Origin: Sanguinoderma infundibulare | Taxonomy: Eukaryota > Basidiomycota > Agaricomycetes > Polyporales > Polyporaceae | Reading direction: 5' to 3' | Length of the DNA stretch: 64,000 nt | Assembly: GCA_032821775.1 (NCBI GenBank) | Contig: JAVLRN010000005.1 | Coordinates: forward strand, 124,001 to 188,000 | Shown: positions 45,687-59,944 of the stretch, piece by piece | Layout of the letters: each line of letters starts with the position of its first letter | Numbering within the stretch: the stretch's first letter is position 1 | Translations under genes and position numbers: made by a program | The notes under the pieces: model-generated | The model's input: the letters and a program-made list of their open reading frames with translations, nothing else | What the model was told of the DNA's origin: nothing | Database searches by the model: none

Positions 45687-48600
45687 ATGGACAGCTCGCC
45701 CCAGTATCCGCCGCTCCAGAGGCAGCTCTTCCCTTCCTCCACCCTCCCGCCTCCGTCTCAGCTCCATCTCAATTCCTTTCCGAGGAATAACACCCTCCCG
45801 CCCATCTCACACCTCCCCCCCGCCCGCTACCCGCCCCCGACGTACACCCATCCGTCCCTCTCCTCCACCGCATCCCCGCTTTCGGGCCATTCTCTCTCAT
45901 CCCCATCAAACCTCCCCTGGTCCAACCAACGCGCGTCCAGCTCGCGCGACGAACTCCCTCCACCACCTCCCTCGCGTCGTCTCTCCGAATCGTCCTCACA
46001 TCGTCCCGAACGAGAAATGGCTCGCGACTCTTCCCAGGACCGCCACCAGCCCTCGTCTCACGTCAAGCATGAGCCCGAGGACAGCATGCCGTCCACGTCC
46101 GACTTTGTCAAGAAGCTCTACAAGTGCGTGTATCCACATCTCTCGTATTCGCTTCCGGCCTCACCGCCTCCAATCAATTTGCCACAAGGATGCTCGAGGA
46201 CACCTCCTTCGCCGATGTCGTCTCATGGGGTCCCAACGGCGACTGCTTCGTCGTCAAGGACATGAACGAGTTCACAAAGTCCATCCTCCCCCGCATGTTC
46301 AAGCATTCAAATTTCGCCTCCTTCGTCCGCCAACTAAACAAGTACGACTTCCACAAAGTACGTCTCCCTCCTTTCCTCCAACGCCACGCCCTACAATGCA
46401 TATCAACCCAAATTTGCACCGCAGGTCAAGAACACGGACGATAACCAGTTTGGCGAGCACGTGAGTTCTCCGCCTCCTTCGCGTGCTTCTGAGAGTGGCA
46501 TTCACCCGGACTATCGCACGTTCCAGAGCTGGACTTTCCGCCACCCTGACTTCCATGCTGATCGCCGCGATGCGCTTGAGAACATCAAGCGCAAGGTGCC
46601 CGCCGCCCGTAAATCCACAGGGCGCAGCGCAAACTCACCCAGCCCTTCCTCGTCTGCCACCGTTGAGGCGCTTCAGGCGCAGATAGACCGTATGTCCCGC
46701 GACCAGGAAGAGATGGCGCAGCACATCCGCTCGCTTGAGACCAACTACCAGAACGTGCTGTCTGAGATGGTCAACTTCCAGCGGAACATGGCGCAGCAGG
46801 ACGGGCTCATGCAGAATTTGATACAATACTTCTTGCAGTTGGAGAATGGTGGGACTGTCTCCTCGTAGTTTATATTCCAACTCCGGAAGCTAATTTGTAC
46901 TATTGCTTTTTATGTTTCGCTCTCTCTCTCCCGTCTCTCCCATTGTGCAAAATCCCACGGACCCGCTCTGCTCTCGAAATCCGGCTTGGACTACGATCAC
47001 CATCACTTTCAAACTGCGTCATCGTAACCTCGTCCCGAAAATCCCCGCTCGTACACGCATCATACACCGTCGCTCTCACCGCCGCCACCCGGCCATCGAC
47101 GGTCTAGGCAAACTGAAGACAGAACAGATCTCGAACCCCGCCCCAGGAACGTACGCTCCAGATCCCAACCCCTTCCTCCCTGCCACAGAGGCACAGCGCA
47201 TGATGGGCGCTTACCCAGACGGCGACATCGCGCGCGCGTCCCTTGCCCAGATGAACGAGATCTCCCGCCGCGCCGAGGTCGCAGGCATGACGTTCAACAC
47301 TGCTGGTGGTGCAGGAGGCGCGAGCGCTCCGGGCGCGGGAGGTGGTGGCCCGCCCAGGCCCAGCTCGCGCGCGTCCACGATCATGGCCGCGGCCGCGAGC
47401 CTGATGCCTGGCGGCGGCGGCGGGGGGATGCACGCCCCAGCCCGGCCGATGAGCAGGCAGGACGCGCTCGCGCGCATCGAAGAGCTCTCACGCATGCGAC
47501 CGACGCCCGCCCTCGACCAGGCCCAGGCCCAGGCCGGCCGGTCTGCAACGTCGCCTAGCCAGAAGGCCCGTTCCCAGCAGCAACGGGAGCATCACCAACA
47601 GCAGCAGCAGCAGCAGCAACGAGAGCAACAGCAGGCGCAAGCGCAGGCCCAGGCTCAAGCCCAAGCCGCGTCGACGTCGGCCCCGCCAACTGCCGCCCAG
47701 GTTTCCCCCACTGCTGCTGCCGGGCCCCCCACTGCGCCTGGCCCGCTGGATGGCCCGTTCGACGCGGCGCCGTTCATGATGGAAGATCCTTCGCGCTACA
47801 GTCTCACCGTCGACCCGAACACGATGAACCACGAGGGCCTGCAGGTGTTCACGGTCGGCCACCTCATGCCCCGCTCGTCGCTCGAGGACGCGAACGGGAA
47901 CTGGTCGTTCGACCCCAGCGTGCTCAACCAGGTCGTGATGCCGACGCCAGAGGGCATGGGCGGCGACCCCGAGGAAGAGGGCGAGAGCTCGACGTCCCCA
48001 GTGCAGCCGACGCAGTTCATCGGCGCCCCGACCCCCTCCTCCTCCACCACCTCCGCCGCCGCCGCACCCGGGATGGGGAGGCCGGGGAGCGCGCAGACGC
48101 TTCGCGTGCGGCGGTCGACGTACGTGCCCGGGTGGGCGGTGCCGCCGCGGGTGCTGCTGGTGGACGACGACGCGGTGAGCCGGAAGGTGTCGAGCAAGTT
48201 TTTGCAGATCTTCGGGTGCACGATCGACGTTGCGGTGGACGGCGTCGGCGCGGTGAACAAGATGAACCTGGAGAAGTACGACCTGGTGCTGATGGTGCGT
48301 GCTCTCCCGTTCTTCTGTGGGCTTGGCTTGGAAACCGGAGATTGACGAGCGTTTGCTTTACCGTTCGCGCTTTCACGTCTGCGCTTTCTGGGTTTTTCCA
48401 GGACATTGTCATGCCGAAGCTGGACGGGGTGTCAGCGACGTCGCTTATCCGTCAGTTCGACCACATGACGCCCATCATCTCCATGACGAGCAACTCTAAG
48501 CCGGCGGAGATCATGAAGTACTACTCGTCGGGCATGAACGACCACCTCCCGAAGCCGTTCACCAAGGACGGCCTCTGGGAGGTGCTCGAGAAGCACCTCA

Positions 48601-48983
48601 CCCACCTCAAGGTCATCCAGACGCTCTCCCGCGTGCCGGGCTCGGTCGGCGTGCCCCCGCTCTCGGACCCGTCGTTCGACAACGCGCTCGCCGTGCAAGC
48701 CAGCGCCCTCCAGCAGCAGCAGGCGGCGGGCGTCGGCTTCTCGCTCGGGCCGTCCGAGGACGACGAGGGGAAGATCAACCCGCTCGCGGGCATGGGCCTG
48801 ACGGACGAGCAGTACACGATCATCCTCCAGAACCTCGTCAACGGCGAGTCGTTCTCGGGCGTCGGCGCGCTCGAGGGCATGATCGCGCAGGGGGGCGGCG
48901 GCGAGTCGTCGAGCAAGCGCACGCTCGAGGACGCGCACGACGGCCGCGAGGCGAAGCGGAGCAGGTTCGAGATCATCGAGTGA
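45687..48983 (+). CDS. SKN7: SKN7/Prr1-type HSF-response regulator (910 aa, 6 exons)
   Basis: Transcription factor of the fungal two-component/HOG phosphorelay and oxidative-stress response, acting in the nucleus. Exons: 45687-46123, 46189-46357, 46425-46460, 46527-46848, 47108-48294, 48402-48983; all phases agree. After a Pro/Ser-rich N-terminus comes an HSF-type DNA-binding domain from about residue 140 (SDFVKKLYKMLED, HSNFASFVRQLNKYDFHKV, SWTFRHPDF), then a coiled coil (TVEALQAQIDRMSRDQEEM) and a Gln-rich linker. The receiver domain follows (VLLVDDDAVSRK, acidic pocket at about 674-676; phospho-acceptor Asp718 in DIVMPKLDG; SMTS; LPKPF). Exon 6 begins exactly with the acceptor Asp codon. 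The start is the first ATG giving an uninterrupted link to the HSF domain. Confidence 0.93.
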
Positions 48984-51715
48984 GTGTGCCGATCAGTGCG
49001 CGCAGGGAGTGGGGCGGGCCATTCGGAAACGACAAAAGGGGAGGGGGGTGAGGACAGAGCGCTCCGAGACGAGACGGGGACTGGGACTGCACGGTACTTG
49101 TATTGTTAAGTGGAGGAAGAGAGGGCGCCGCCGCGCCGCTGCGGGATCTGCGCGGACAGGTTCTCCCTCTGCCCCAGTCCCAGCCTCCAGAGCCGGGCCC
49201 GCCTTGTGGCCTCCGCCCTCTCGTATTATTGAGCTGGACCGGGACTGAGGAGGTCGCGGGGCCTTCGAGATGGGGCGGAAGGCGTGCCCGGGGAGCGACC
49301 TCGATGCTTCGTCCGGCCGGTGGGGCTTGAGCTTGACGGCTGGCTTGTGGTGTTATGTACAGTAGCTAGCCTCGACTGGCCGTGGCCCTGGCCCACCACA
49401 CGCTGGTTTCGTCACGCACGGATGCCATACGTACTCGAACGAGCCCCACATCCTCCCCATCGCCATTCACACTCGTATGCGCTCCCGTTCCGCCTCGCGT
49501 TTGGAGTCTCGATCTTGTATTGGATCGGTCCCGAGTCCGGATGCGTGTGATGTCGATAGTGTATGTATGTACGGCTCTGTATGCATCCGCATCTGCATAT
49601 AAGTAATGATTTCGTGGACACATACCATACCATATGAGCTGTATCCTGTACAAGTGTATTTGTAGCTTTCGCTGTATATAATATGATAGCATATACCTTG
49701 CGCTGCATCGTTCGACTTGGCGGACGAAGTCGGAGGACGACGTCGTTGGTCAATCGCATTGCCATGGTCTCGATCCTTGCTTGGCTCTTCTGGAGCTGCA
49801 CTCGAAAACATGGTGGCGTTCGGTGGGACCGTGTGGAAGTTCTGGACTCGGTCCCAGACCACAGGCCTCTGCAACCCGGTATGTATGCTACCTCGCTACG
49901 TCGTGACATGTACGTGTCGGTGCCCTTACCAACTTGCAACTGGACCGTCGTTTTTCAATATGTATCGTGCGAGATTCGAAGGCACGGCACGCGGCGACAG
50001 TAGACGATGTTCTTCAGTTGTGGACATTCAGGCTGAGATCGAGATTCTGGGCCTAGGCCCATCTGTTGTCGAGTATAGACTTTTGACGCAAGTCCCAAGA
50101 CATGTACAAGACGGAATCGAACAGTACGAGGCCTGCCGTAAGATCCAATTTCACGTACGACGTCCTCGACCCTGGACATGCCAACGTTCAACGTGCTCCA
50201 GCGAGGAAAGGCGAGGGGGGTTCTTGCTGCCAAGCGGTCCGCCAGCCGTTCCGTGTTGTTCCGCCGGATCTCCCTGATGCCATGCTCCGAATCCCCGGGC
50301 CGGGGCCACCCCGTGAGGGGTTTAGGGCTGTTTCGGGCCGCTTTGGTGGAACAGAGAGCTGAGCGGCATGGGCATGAACGAAGTCAAAGTCGTACGTGAT
50401 GACCGGCTGGTGGACGAGGCTGGAGTCCTCGGACGGATGCACAACTGGGTGCACTTACTTTTATGTGCGGTCAGCAGCGCTCTAGTGTACCTACATACAG
50501 GGGCCCGATCGCGAGGTATCGCGCCGACTGTGACCCTTCGCACTGCGCCCGAGATGTGTGCGTACCACCTAATGGTACCCCGTCGAATGCGCCACAAAGA
50601 TTGGATGATTGGTTTCGTTACTTGTGCATCAGGGATAGGGAGACAAGGGGTATTGAAGTTACGCCGGTGATCTGCTATTGACTGGGCGCGAGGTTCCATG
50701 ATCTGCAGATGAAGCGAAGAGAGACTGTCTAGAGACTGAGACTGAGACCGCCGCAGAACTACGTCCAACAATACGGACAACGTCCAACCCGTGCGCTCCC
50801 TCACCGACATTCGCTTGTTATCCTTGTATCTTCGCGTAGGAGCACGCTCGGTCGCCGGCCGCCTCGACGCCCAGAGTGATATTGATCCAACCATCCTGGA
50901 GACCCAAACTTGTAATCGTCCAGGCAGAGCAGCCCGAACACTAGGACATGGCCACCGTGTTGGTCCGGGCATGGGACGCTGGCTTGATGAGACCGGAAGC
51001 TAGTGACTGGTCGCTGCTCTGTTACCCTCTATTATGAGCTCCAACGGCCAGGCGTGCTCGCTCGTGCCGGTCCTACCAATACTTCACGCATGTCAACAAA
51101 CGAGTCCCCGCTATTGAAAACTGGGGATGGAGAGCAAATCCCAGGTGCGATCTGGTTCGCTTGATGATGCCACCTGATCTTTCTGCAAACCCTCATCCAT
51201 GCGTATGCATCGTCAAGACTTGAGTGGATACCGTCTTGACTGGTTTCAGAAACGAATGCGGGCCGAGGACGCGAACGGGAATCCTGTCGACACGTTGGCC
51301 ACTCCAGAACACGGGTAAAAAAAGCTGACCTGAAACGCACAGAATAAGCTGGCGACAGCGGGCCTCAAAGTCAAAGGTGAGCAATCCGACAACATGACAT
51401 TTTGTCTCAGCTTGCCTGGCTTGAAGTTCCGGAGAAACGCCACATACTGACGGACCTGCAACGGAGACTAATTGTCCCTTCGGGACTTCTGCGTTGCTAA
51501 TTGTGGCTTGCCATACCGTTTGTTACGTATTGTCCTGGCCTCTGAGCTGAGGTCAGGGACGGCTAGTGACGGCTTACTACCTTTGTGCGGAGAAACGGAG
51601 TATCCTTCACGGCCTTTGTGCTGGGGCCCAAGCGTCGGGTGGAGCGCTGTTAGCAGGCGTCGGCCACCACCTCAAGGGGATCGGCCGTTGCTAGCCCCCG
51701 CTCCTTCCCCCAAGG
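48984..51715. other. Gene-poor interval
   Basis: No convincing coding or RNA gene. Short frames have no family signature and no supporting splice sites. AT-richer stretches at 49560-49700 and 50080-50110 look like UTR or intergenic DNA. Confidence 0.5.
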
Positions 51716-51723
51716 TATAAAAG
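51716..51723 (+). promoter_or_regulatory. TATA box of the small gene at 51821
   Basis: TATAAAAG, followed after about 100 nt by an ATG in a good context (caccacaATGTC). Spacing fits a short 5' UTR. Confidence 0.6.
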
Positions 51724-51820
51724 ACCGCAGTACATACCTGACAGATAGATAAGCACGTCCTCCTTCTGCTCCGCCCCAGACTTCCTTCGTACCTGCCTGC
51801 GATTCAGAGCCACCACCACA

Positions 51821-52042
51821 ATGTCGAACGTAGTAGACGATGGTCTTTGGGAACCGAACGCACCGGTGCGTTTCGTAACACTCAGTTACATGCTCTTGGT
51901 ACTGATTGACTTTCAGCTTCCTTCCGACCCCCATGGGATTAGCTCGAACCGTGTCAGCCCGACGCCTCCTGGCTCGCCAAAGCCCGGTGAAGATGTTGCG
52001 GACATTGACACGCAACCAAAGCCTCAGTCCGATAGCGCTTAG
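51821..52042 (+). CDS. Small protein gene, one intron (56 aa spliced, 73 aa unspliced)
   Basis: Exon 1 at 51821-51865 encodes MSNVVDDGLWEPNAP. A donor GTGCGT at 51866 and branch/acceptor CTGATTGACTTTCAG ending at 51916 define a 51-nt intron. Exon 2 at 51917-52042 encodes LPSDPHGISSNRV then SPTPPGSPKPGED...PQSDSA. No signal peptide, membrane segment, cysteine or CaaX box is visible, so it is not a typical pheromone or hydrophobin. It is acidic and Pro/Ser-rich, probably cytosolic and disordered. The intron is a multiple of three without a stop, so retention would also give a protein. Function unknown. Confidence 0.55.
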   Translation: MSNVVDDGLWEPNAPVRFVTLSYMLLVLIDFQLPSDPHGISSNRVSPTPPGSPKPGEDVADIDTQPKPQSDSA

Positions 52043-52387
52043 TATAAAGGCTGTCAGGCATGGGTAAGTCTCGTTGGCTCCTGTAGTATATACTACTCAC
52101 CGCTGATGCGAATACCAAGGTCCAAGGACTGATGTCCGAAGGAGAGTGTTCTGCCAGGCAGTAGCTCTGCACACCCTTCGTTGCTAAATACTGTTCAGAA
52201 ATGGCTTTCTGTGCTGTACACATACCTACCTCGCTTCTATATCATCTTTCACGGCCTTTGAGTGGATCGCTGCGGGGGTGGATGGAGTGGTTCAAAACAA
52301 ATGAGTTCCTAAAACGCCTTCAAGTGAGGGCACGTGGACCGGTTCCTGGCGGCGTGCGTTGCAAGCGCGCACAGTGGCACGACGGTC

Positions 52388-52408
52388 TTTTTTTTTTTTT
52401 TTTTTTTT
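52388..52408. repeat. Run of 21 T
   Basis: Uninterrupted T tract in otherwise mixed sequence, followed by gagacagg. It could be the complement of a poly(A) tail from a minus-strand retroposed sequence, or a slippage-prone microsatellite. No source gene was recognised on the minus side to the right of the tract. Confidence 0.8.
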
Positions 52409-53235
52409 GAGACAGGTTATGATAGCGCAGTACGTACGTAGGTACAACGGTGCACAGTAGCTACGCGACATAGTGAGCTAAAACCGGTATCCAGCATTCA
52501 GTTGCCATGTCAGCGCCCCCGGCACACAGCCGCAAGGGCAAAGCTGGCCCGCACCCGAAGGCAGCAAGCGGGTATCCGCCCACGGTACACCACACCCGCC
52601 CGCCGGCATCAGCCCCCCTCCGTGGCCATGTAGCCGCACAAAACAGGAACAGGAACGAGAAATGAGTCGTGTCCAGCACAGAATTATAAACGTACGCCCA
52701 TGTCCGCCTACGAGGTCCCGGGCACGCGACATGCGCCCAGGACGGCCCGGATTTTATCTGTCCCGGAGCACCCTACTTTCCTCCGACGACCGCGCAGGTG
52801 CCGACTCTTGCAGGCTGGCGGCCAGTTTTTCGGTCGTGTTTCTAACGGGCGGGCGTTCTTGGAACCCGCGGCGGACCTCGGACCTAAAGATAGATGAGAA
52901 CGTTGCGGCCACCGGAGCGCGCGACGTCTGCGTAGGAGGGCTTGGGGGCGCCCGAAGGCACCGGCCGCGAGGAGCTGGGGGCGGCGCGCCGGAGCGCACC
53001 ACGCCAGAGGGATTTGAGAAGCTGGCGGCGAAGCGCCGCCAACTTGGCCAAGACTCGGTTGAAGTCCTGGGCGCGGGAAGGAGGGGAGACGCGCGCCGTG
53101 GTCGCGTGCGGGGGCGTGGGCGCAGGGGCCTTGACGGGCGCCGGGACAGACGCGGGGGTAGTGGCACGACGGTCACCGAGATGGTATGTTGAGCCACAAT
53201 CACCCCTTCTCCTTCCCTTTCCCTTCTCCTTCGCC
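52409..53235. other. Interval before RING E3 gene
   Basis: No recognised gene. A minus-strand frame at about 52884-53237, opposite the 5' flank of the RING gene, would encode a basic peptide (MAKEKGKGRRRGDC..., with RVLAKLAALRRQLLKSLW). It is open but has no family signature or supporting sites. Confidence 0.4.
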
Positions 53236-55902
53236 ATGCTGGCCGACTCAGACGGCGCGGATGCTCCCGAGGGCGATACGTTCTTCAATGCCTCTCTTCT
53301 GTTCAACACCAGCTTGAAGCTCGCACAACGCTTTCTGAGCCTCCCCTCGCGCGCTCTCGCACGGCTCCGCCGCCTGGACGACATGACCTTCGAACTGCAT
53401 GAAGCTGCACATGCAAGCCAGCAAACTAGTTCCGGAACACCAGGGTACAGGAGGCATAGGAACGGGGGCCAAGGCAGTCGGTCAGGCGTTACGCCGATGC
53501 CTGGTCCATGGGGATTCCTCACGTCGGGGTACTTCGTTGGACTTTTTGTCATGGTGAGTATCCATCGACAAAATTCTGCTTGTATGATGTGAGGTTGTCG
53601 TATTCGTGGGAACAAGTCATTTCGGTTTCGCTCTGCGTTCAATCGGTTGATTTCATATAACCGTACGTTGTCCATTCCTGTTGGGCTGCGGTGCGTTGGA
53701 AGTGGGATCATTACAGGACATTTTAGCGGCGCATATATCAGTCTACAATGCTCTTTAAAGCGGGAGGAGAGGTTGACTGAACTACAGAACAGGCTTTCGT
53801 CCTCAACCGCATTCAAAACATCGTGGTGCCTCCACGACGGCCCCAAGCCTTCCGCCTCCGCCCGAACCACGCCGATTTTCACAGTCGTCGCCCTGTCTCG
53901 ATACGCCGCGCGATGCTCGGCATCATGTTCCCCGTCGACTTCTCCTCAACCTTTTCAAGGGCAATGTTTCGCGCACCCTCACTATACTTCCTCGGCAAGT
54001 CCGTCGCCATCTGGCTTGTTCTCCTTCTGCACGCCAACGATCCAACACTGTTTACCCGAACGACTTGGCTCGCGCCTCTCGGTGAATCCGTTTTGAACAA
54101 GTCGATGGAAGATATCTGTTGGTATACTTTCATGTCCACTTGCCTCGCGTTGTGCATAGGGACCCTCACCACCGGTCTGGAGGGTTTGAACATCAACGAC
54201 AGCGCACCGTTCAACCTTGTGGGTAGTTTTGGATAGCAAGTTGCAGGGCATGTTCTGAAGCTCACTTTGCCCTAGTTTGCTTTTGCTTTCCAGCTCTACG
54301 TGGAGTCAGCAGCTCAACACACCAAGGAAGAAGAAAAGACGAAGCCTAATGCCCACGTCGTCATCACTATCATCCAACCTTTAACGCTGCTCACTATCAT
54401 GCACTGTCTCGAGGTCAACCGTCGTTGGACCCACTGGCGTCTCGCTTTCTCCGCAGCCGGTGGGCTCCTCGCGCTCGTCCACTTCCATTATGTCCTCTGG
54501 TTCTCGCCCACCCCTTTCCCCCTCACGACATACGCCGCCCGTGTCGTCGAAACTGTCATGTTCGCCATCATCGCCTTCACCGTCGTCCTAAACGCCCTCA
54601 CCCAGCTCCTCTCGGAGGGCACGATCTCCAGTCCATTGTTCGGGCACTCCGCGCTTATGCCCAAACCGGACGAAGACTTCAACGTCGCCCTGTTCCGCAT
54701 GGGCACTGCCAGCATCGAAGCGACGGCCGTCGCCGGTCTCGGGAATGAGGTCGGCGGCGTCGCAAGCCTTGCCCTTGCCCGCAAACACGAAATCAACCGC
54801 GAGGTCATGCCGGGCGGGATCGAAATCGACCGCGCAGGCGTCTGTGGGCTGTCGCCCGCGTACGAGCGGCGCGGAAAGCGGCGGGTGGTTAGGAAGGGGT
54901 TTGCAAACGAGATCACGGACGTGAAGGTCCGATCAGCGAGCGCGGACTTTTGGCTGAACACCGTGCTCAACGTGGCGTGGCAACGGCAGTTCGGCGCGTT
55001 TGTCCTCAGCGCGTGGCGCGCGGTGCGGAGGTTGTGGTTGGCTGCCGTTGCACGGGTGCGCTTCTCGCCGACGACGCCTGAGCGGTCGCCGTCTGTCTAC
55101 GCGTCGGATGGGGATAGGCCGCAGAGAAGGGAGCCTAGTGAAGCTCCGGCTTCCGAAGATCCATACGTGCGGTTCATGCGCGGCGAATCTGTCAGTGACG
55201 ACGACGATGACGACGAGTTCCACCCGGTAGACGAGAGGACGCCCCAGCCAGAAACGGACTCAGATTACTCTGGGGACGAAGAGGAGGTAGAAGAGGATGC
55301 GGAGGATACGGGCGGTGCGGGCGAGCGAGCACAGCTCTATGCCGATCTCTCGTTGTCTGACGCGGGATCAGCACCACTTCTCCTTGCCCATATGACAGAC
55401 AAATCTGATTCACCTCTCACCCGCCGAGGATATCGCCGGCTCGTCACGGGACGCACGCGGGCACGGACCACGGCCGACGATGCCGATGCGGCAGACGACT
55501 GGGACGAGTTCGTGTTGGACCGCAGGAGAGTCAAGCGTAACACGGTCGCGCCTCAGTCCGCAGACGAGGGGGATGACGCGTCCCAGAACGCCCGCGCCTG
55601 CGTAATCTGCACGGTCGAGCCACGGGATATTATCTGTTGGCCATGTCGGTGAGTCCTGGCCGCTGTCGAACGCAACTGACCTGAGATTTCTCACTGTCTT
55701 GTACGTCATGTACCAGCTGCCTCGCGCTATGCGACGACTGTCGGAACAACCTGGCGTCACGTTCGTCCGCGTCGAAGCATACTTGCCCGTGTTGTCGGGG
55801 GAGGTATGTCGTACCTGTACCTTTGCGCTGCGTGTGTGTGCCTCGAGGCTGATGATGTGATTCGGTAGCGTGGAAGGATACTCGAAGATATACATTCCAT
55901 GA
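53236..55902 (+). CDS. Asi1/Asi3-like polytopic membrane RING E3 ubiquitin ligase (739 aa)
   Basis: Probable E3 of the nuclear/ER membrane, by resemblance to yeast Asi1/Asi3, which act in inner-nuclear-membrane protein degradation. Exons 53236-53553, 53793-54218, 54294-55648, 55717-55803, 55869-55902; phases agree. Hydrophobic segments: GYFVGLFVMAFVL, GKSVAIWLVLLLHA, WYTFMSTCLALCIGTL, LAFSAAGGLLALVHFHYVLW and VMFAIIAFTVVLNAL. An acidic loop (SDDDDDDEF, DEEEVEEDAED) precedes a C-terminal RING at about residues 684-728: CVICTVEPRDIICWPCRC, LCDDC, CPCCRG. It ends VEGYSKIYIP, the characteristic Asi-type tail. The WPCRC and terminal GYSKIY elements separate it from MUL1-type ligases. Confidence 0.88.
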
Positions 55903-56809
55903 AGTGCTTGCCCCTTCATGTAGAACGCTGCGACCGTAACCTATACGCATGGATGGATGTACTATACGGACTTTTATACATGCCTGCTAATCGCCATCCT
56001 TTGAGTTCCAGGTGTGGATGGCCACCTGCACCCGTATCCACTTCGTCCTTCACAGAGTCTCGAAAGAAAATGGCTGTGAATGGCAGCCGTAGTGGACTGG
56101 ACGATTCACCAGCGTCTCAAGGCACGACATCGAGATCAATAGCGTGGAGAGAAGGTTATAGCACCCGTAAAACCCACCGCTCGGACAGAAAATAGCACCC
56201 GCAGAGCCCACACCGCACATTCTGTCGGCCATTGTCGCCGCTTCGTCCGAACATCGTGTCCCAGGCAAGTAGGACTCGTCCTGTTACGCTATCGCTCCTT
56301 ACCCCAGTAGCATGTAGACAATTCTACCTTTTCGTCCAGCCCAATCGACGATATGTCGCTCCCACGCTCGTCACTATTTGTCACTCTGTCCCGGCGTCCG
56401 TGCTGAGGCTCGATTCCTTCTGGTTGAAGGCAAGTGCGCTCTTTGTTGGTCGAGGTGTTGTTGCGTTATGCCCTCGAGCAGTCCAAGAGTGGGCTTGCAA
56501 CAGAAATAACATGGCCCGAAAAAGTTACGGTTTGGTCTTGTGGGCGCCATGAGCGAGTGCCCCACACGCTTTTCCGTCGAGCGGCGCCGGCGAAGGACGC
56601 CTTCTACATGTCTGCCGGCTCTTTGCTTCGAACGGCCGACACACTGATCGCTATTCAGACAACTGTTGGCGAAGGGACCGGTTCCATGGACTTCGCACAA
56701 GGGAGGTTCTCCCCGCTGATGGGCCCAACAAGGCCTTGCCGGACTTCAGACGCACACAGGTACGCGGCCGTTCGACTCCGATGTGCGAGCTAAACCTGTA
56801 GGTCATTCG
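55903..56809. other. Intergenic
   Basis: No gene recognised. Small frames only, without introns or family motifs. Confidence 0.5.
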
Positions 56810-56817
56810 TATAAATA
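56810..56817 (+). promoter_or_regulatory. TATA box of the Kre9/Knh1-like gene
   Basis: TATAAATA, 100 nt upstream of the ATG at 56917. The clean TATA suggests a regulated or highly expressed gene. Confidence 0.65.
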
Positions 56818-56916
56818 CAGGCTCAGGTCGTCGAGAGACTCGCTGTGGCAGTCAACGACACTAGCACCAGCACTACTTTCTTCTCTCTTCGCCTTTTGTC
56901 GACACCAGCAACAGCC

Positions 56917-57552
56917 ATGTTCGGAAAGCTCACGCCGTCCTCGCTCGTCTGCGCGATCGCGTCCCTCGCGTTCTCCTCCCAGCTCGTGGCGGCGACCGCG
57001 GTGCCGCGCGCCGCTGCGGACATCTTCGTGCCTCCGGTGCTGTATCCCAACAGCAGCACGGTGTGGAGCATCGGGGAGAGCTACAACGTCACCTGGTAAG
57101 TTGTGCTTTCCAAGCATGCGCAGGTGTGAGCGAGGATTAATTTTTTTTCATCCCTTGCTTGCAGGGATGTTTCGAGTGCGCCGAAGGACATCTCGAACCC
57201 GACGGGTTTGATCCTCCTTAGGAAGGCCAATATTACCACCCCTGGTATGTGTCCAGTGCTATCCGCTGTCTTCCGATGCCGTCTACTGCTGAGCGTGCGC
57301 GCTGATCATATTGCTCAATCCCACTCAACAGTGATCCTCCAGAACGGCTTCGACATCACTTCCGGTACCGTCGAAATCACCGTCCCGTGGCTCGTGGACG
57401 GCACCGACTACAGCATCATCCGTGCGTACATTCACCCCCCAGTTGTACGCTTCTCCACCATTTGATGTTGACGCACTATCATACTAGTCCTCGGCGACTC
57501 TGGCAACGACAGCCAGGACTTCACCATCACCGGCAGCGGCGTCACGTTCTGA
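56917..57552 (+). CDS. Small secreted Kre9/Knh1-like (Ser-Thr-rich family) protein, 137 aa
   Basis: Exons 56917-57095, 57165-57244, 57332-57421, 57488-57552 with agreeing phases. A signal peptide is visible (VCAIASLAFSSQLVAATA, cleavage likely near residue 27). The mature part has the single beta-sandwich domain seen in PF10342 proteins: VLYPNSSTVWSIGESYNVTW, NPTGLILLRKAN, VEITVPWLVDGTDYSIILLG and a terminal FTITGSGVTF. Homologues often continue into a Ser/Thr-rich tail and GPI signal. This one stops after the domain, so it is probably freely secreted or wall-associated. N-glycosylation sequons occur at NSS, NVT and NDS. A small fifth-frame variant could exist if the last intron is retained. 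Confidence 0.82.
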
Positions 57553-58235
57553 CCAAGCCGCACAATGTTTTCCCAGTCGCACGAGTCATCTGGACTGGAG
57601 GTCTGTGTAGCGTCGATGCCAGAAACTAACAAGCAAAGACTTTGAAACGGACTTTGGAGGATATCGGTTGGATGGATTCTGGTTTTGTTAGGGAACTTTG
57701 CCGCATGTTTTTACGACTCATGATTAACCTGACGTTTTTTGCGTTCGGATTTCAGCGAGCCAGAGGTCTACGTACCTACCGTCCTGTCTGAATCTGATAA
57801 CCTCGCTCCGTGCTGTTTTCGAAAACACATGCGCGCGAATGCACCTCTTCAGGGTCAGAAGAGGTTCATTCCGAAGACTGCAGCTATTTTGGGTGATTTA
57901 GCGCCTGTCGGAACATTCGGGCCGGCGGAAAACGGTCGGTGATTGGCGGAGAGGAGCTGGTCAAAGTCGAGCGGCTGGCAGGTCTGGCAAGAAAATGACT
58001 CCGTCTGCTACCACCACCCCCATCGCCGCGTGCGGCGACGACGGTCCCAAACACACAGCGCAGCAGCACGTCTTGGACGGTGCTCGCTGCCTACTAGTAC
58101 CACCGAGCTACTCGAAGATCAGATAGCGCGGAGCGCCACGCCCGTTTGGCTTTGCGAACCTTGTGGCCTGAACGTTCGGCAGCAGACTCGCTACGGGAAC
58201 GCCGCTTCGCAACGTGCTGAAGCCTGCAGGCAACC
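57553..58235. other. Intergenic
   Basis: 3' flank of the Kre9-like gene and 5' flank of the adenylosuccinate synthetase gene. No gene recognised. Confidence 0.5.

Positions 58236-59944
<1,709 letters not shown>

Noticed and set aside
47104..48412. Several minus-strand frames over the SKN7 exons
   Set aside because: Antisense shadows of the verified receiver and linker exons.
52388..52408. Poly-T tract as a Pol III terminator of a tRNA or other small RNA
   Set aside because: No A/B-box-like or cloverleaf sequence was found upstream.
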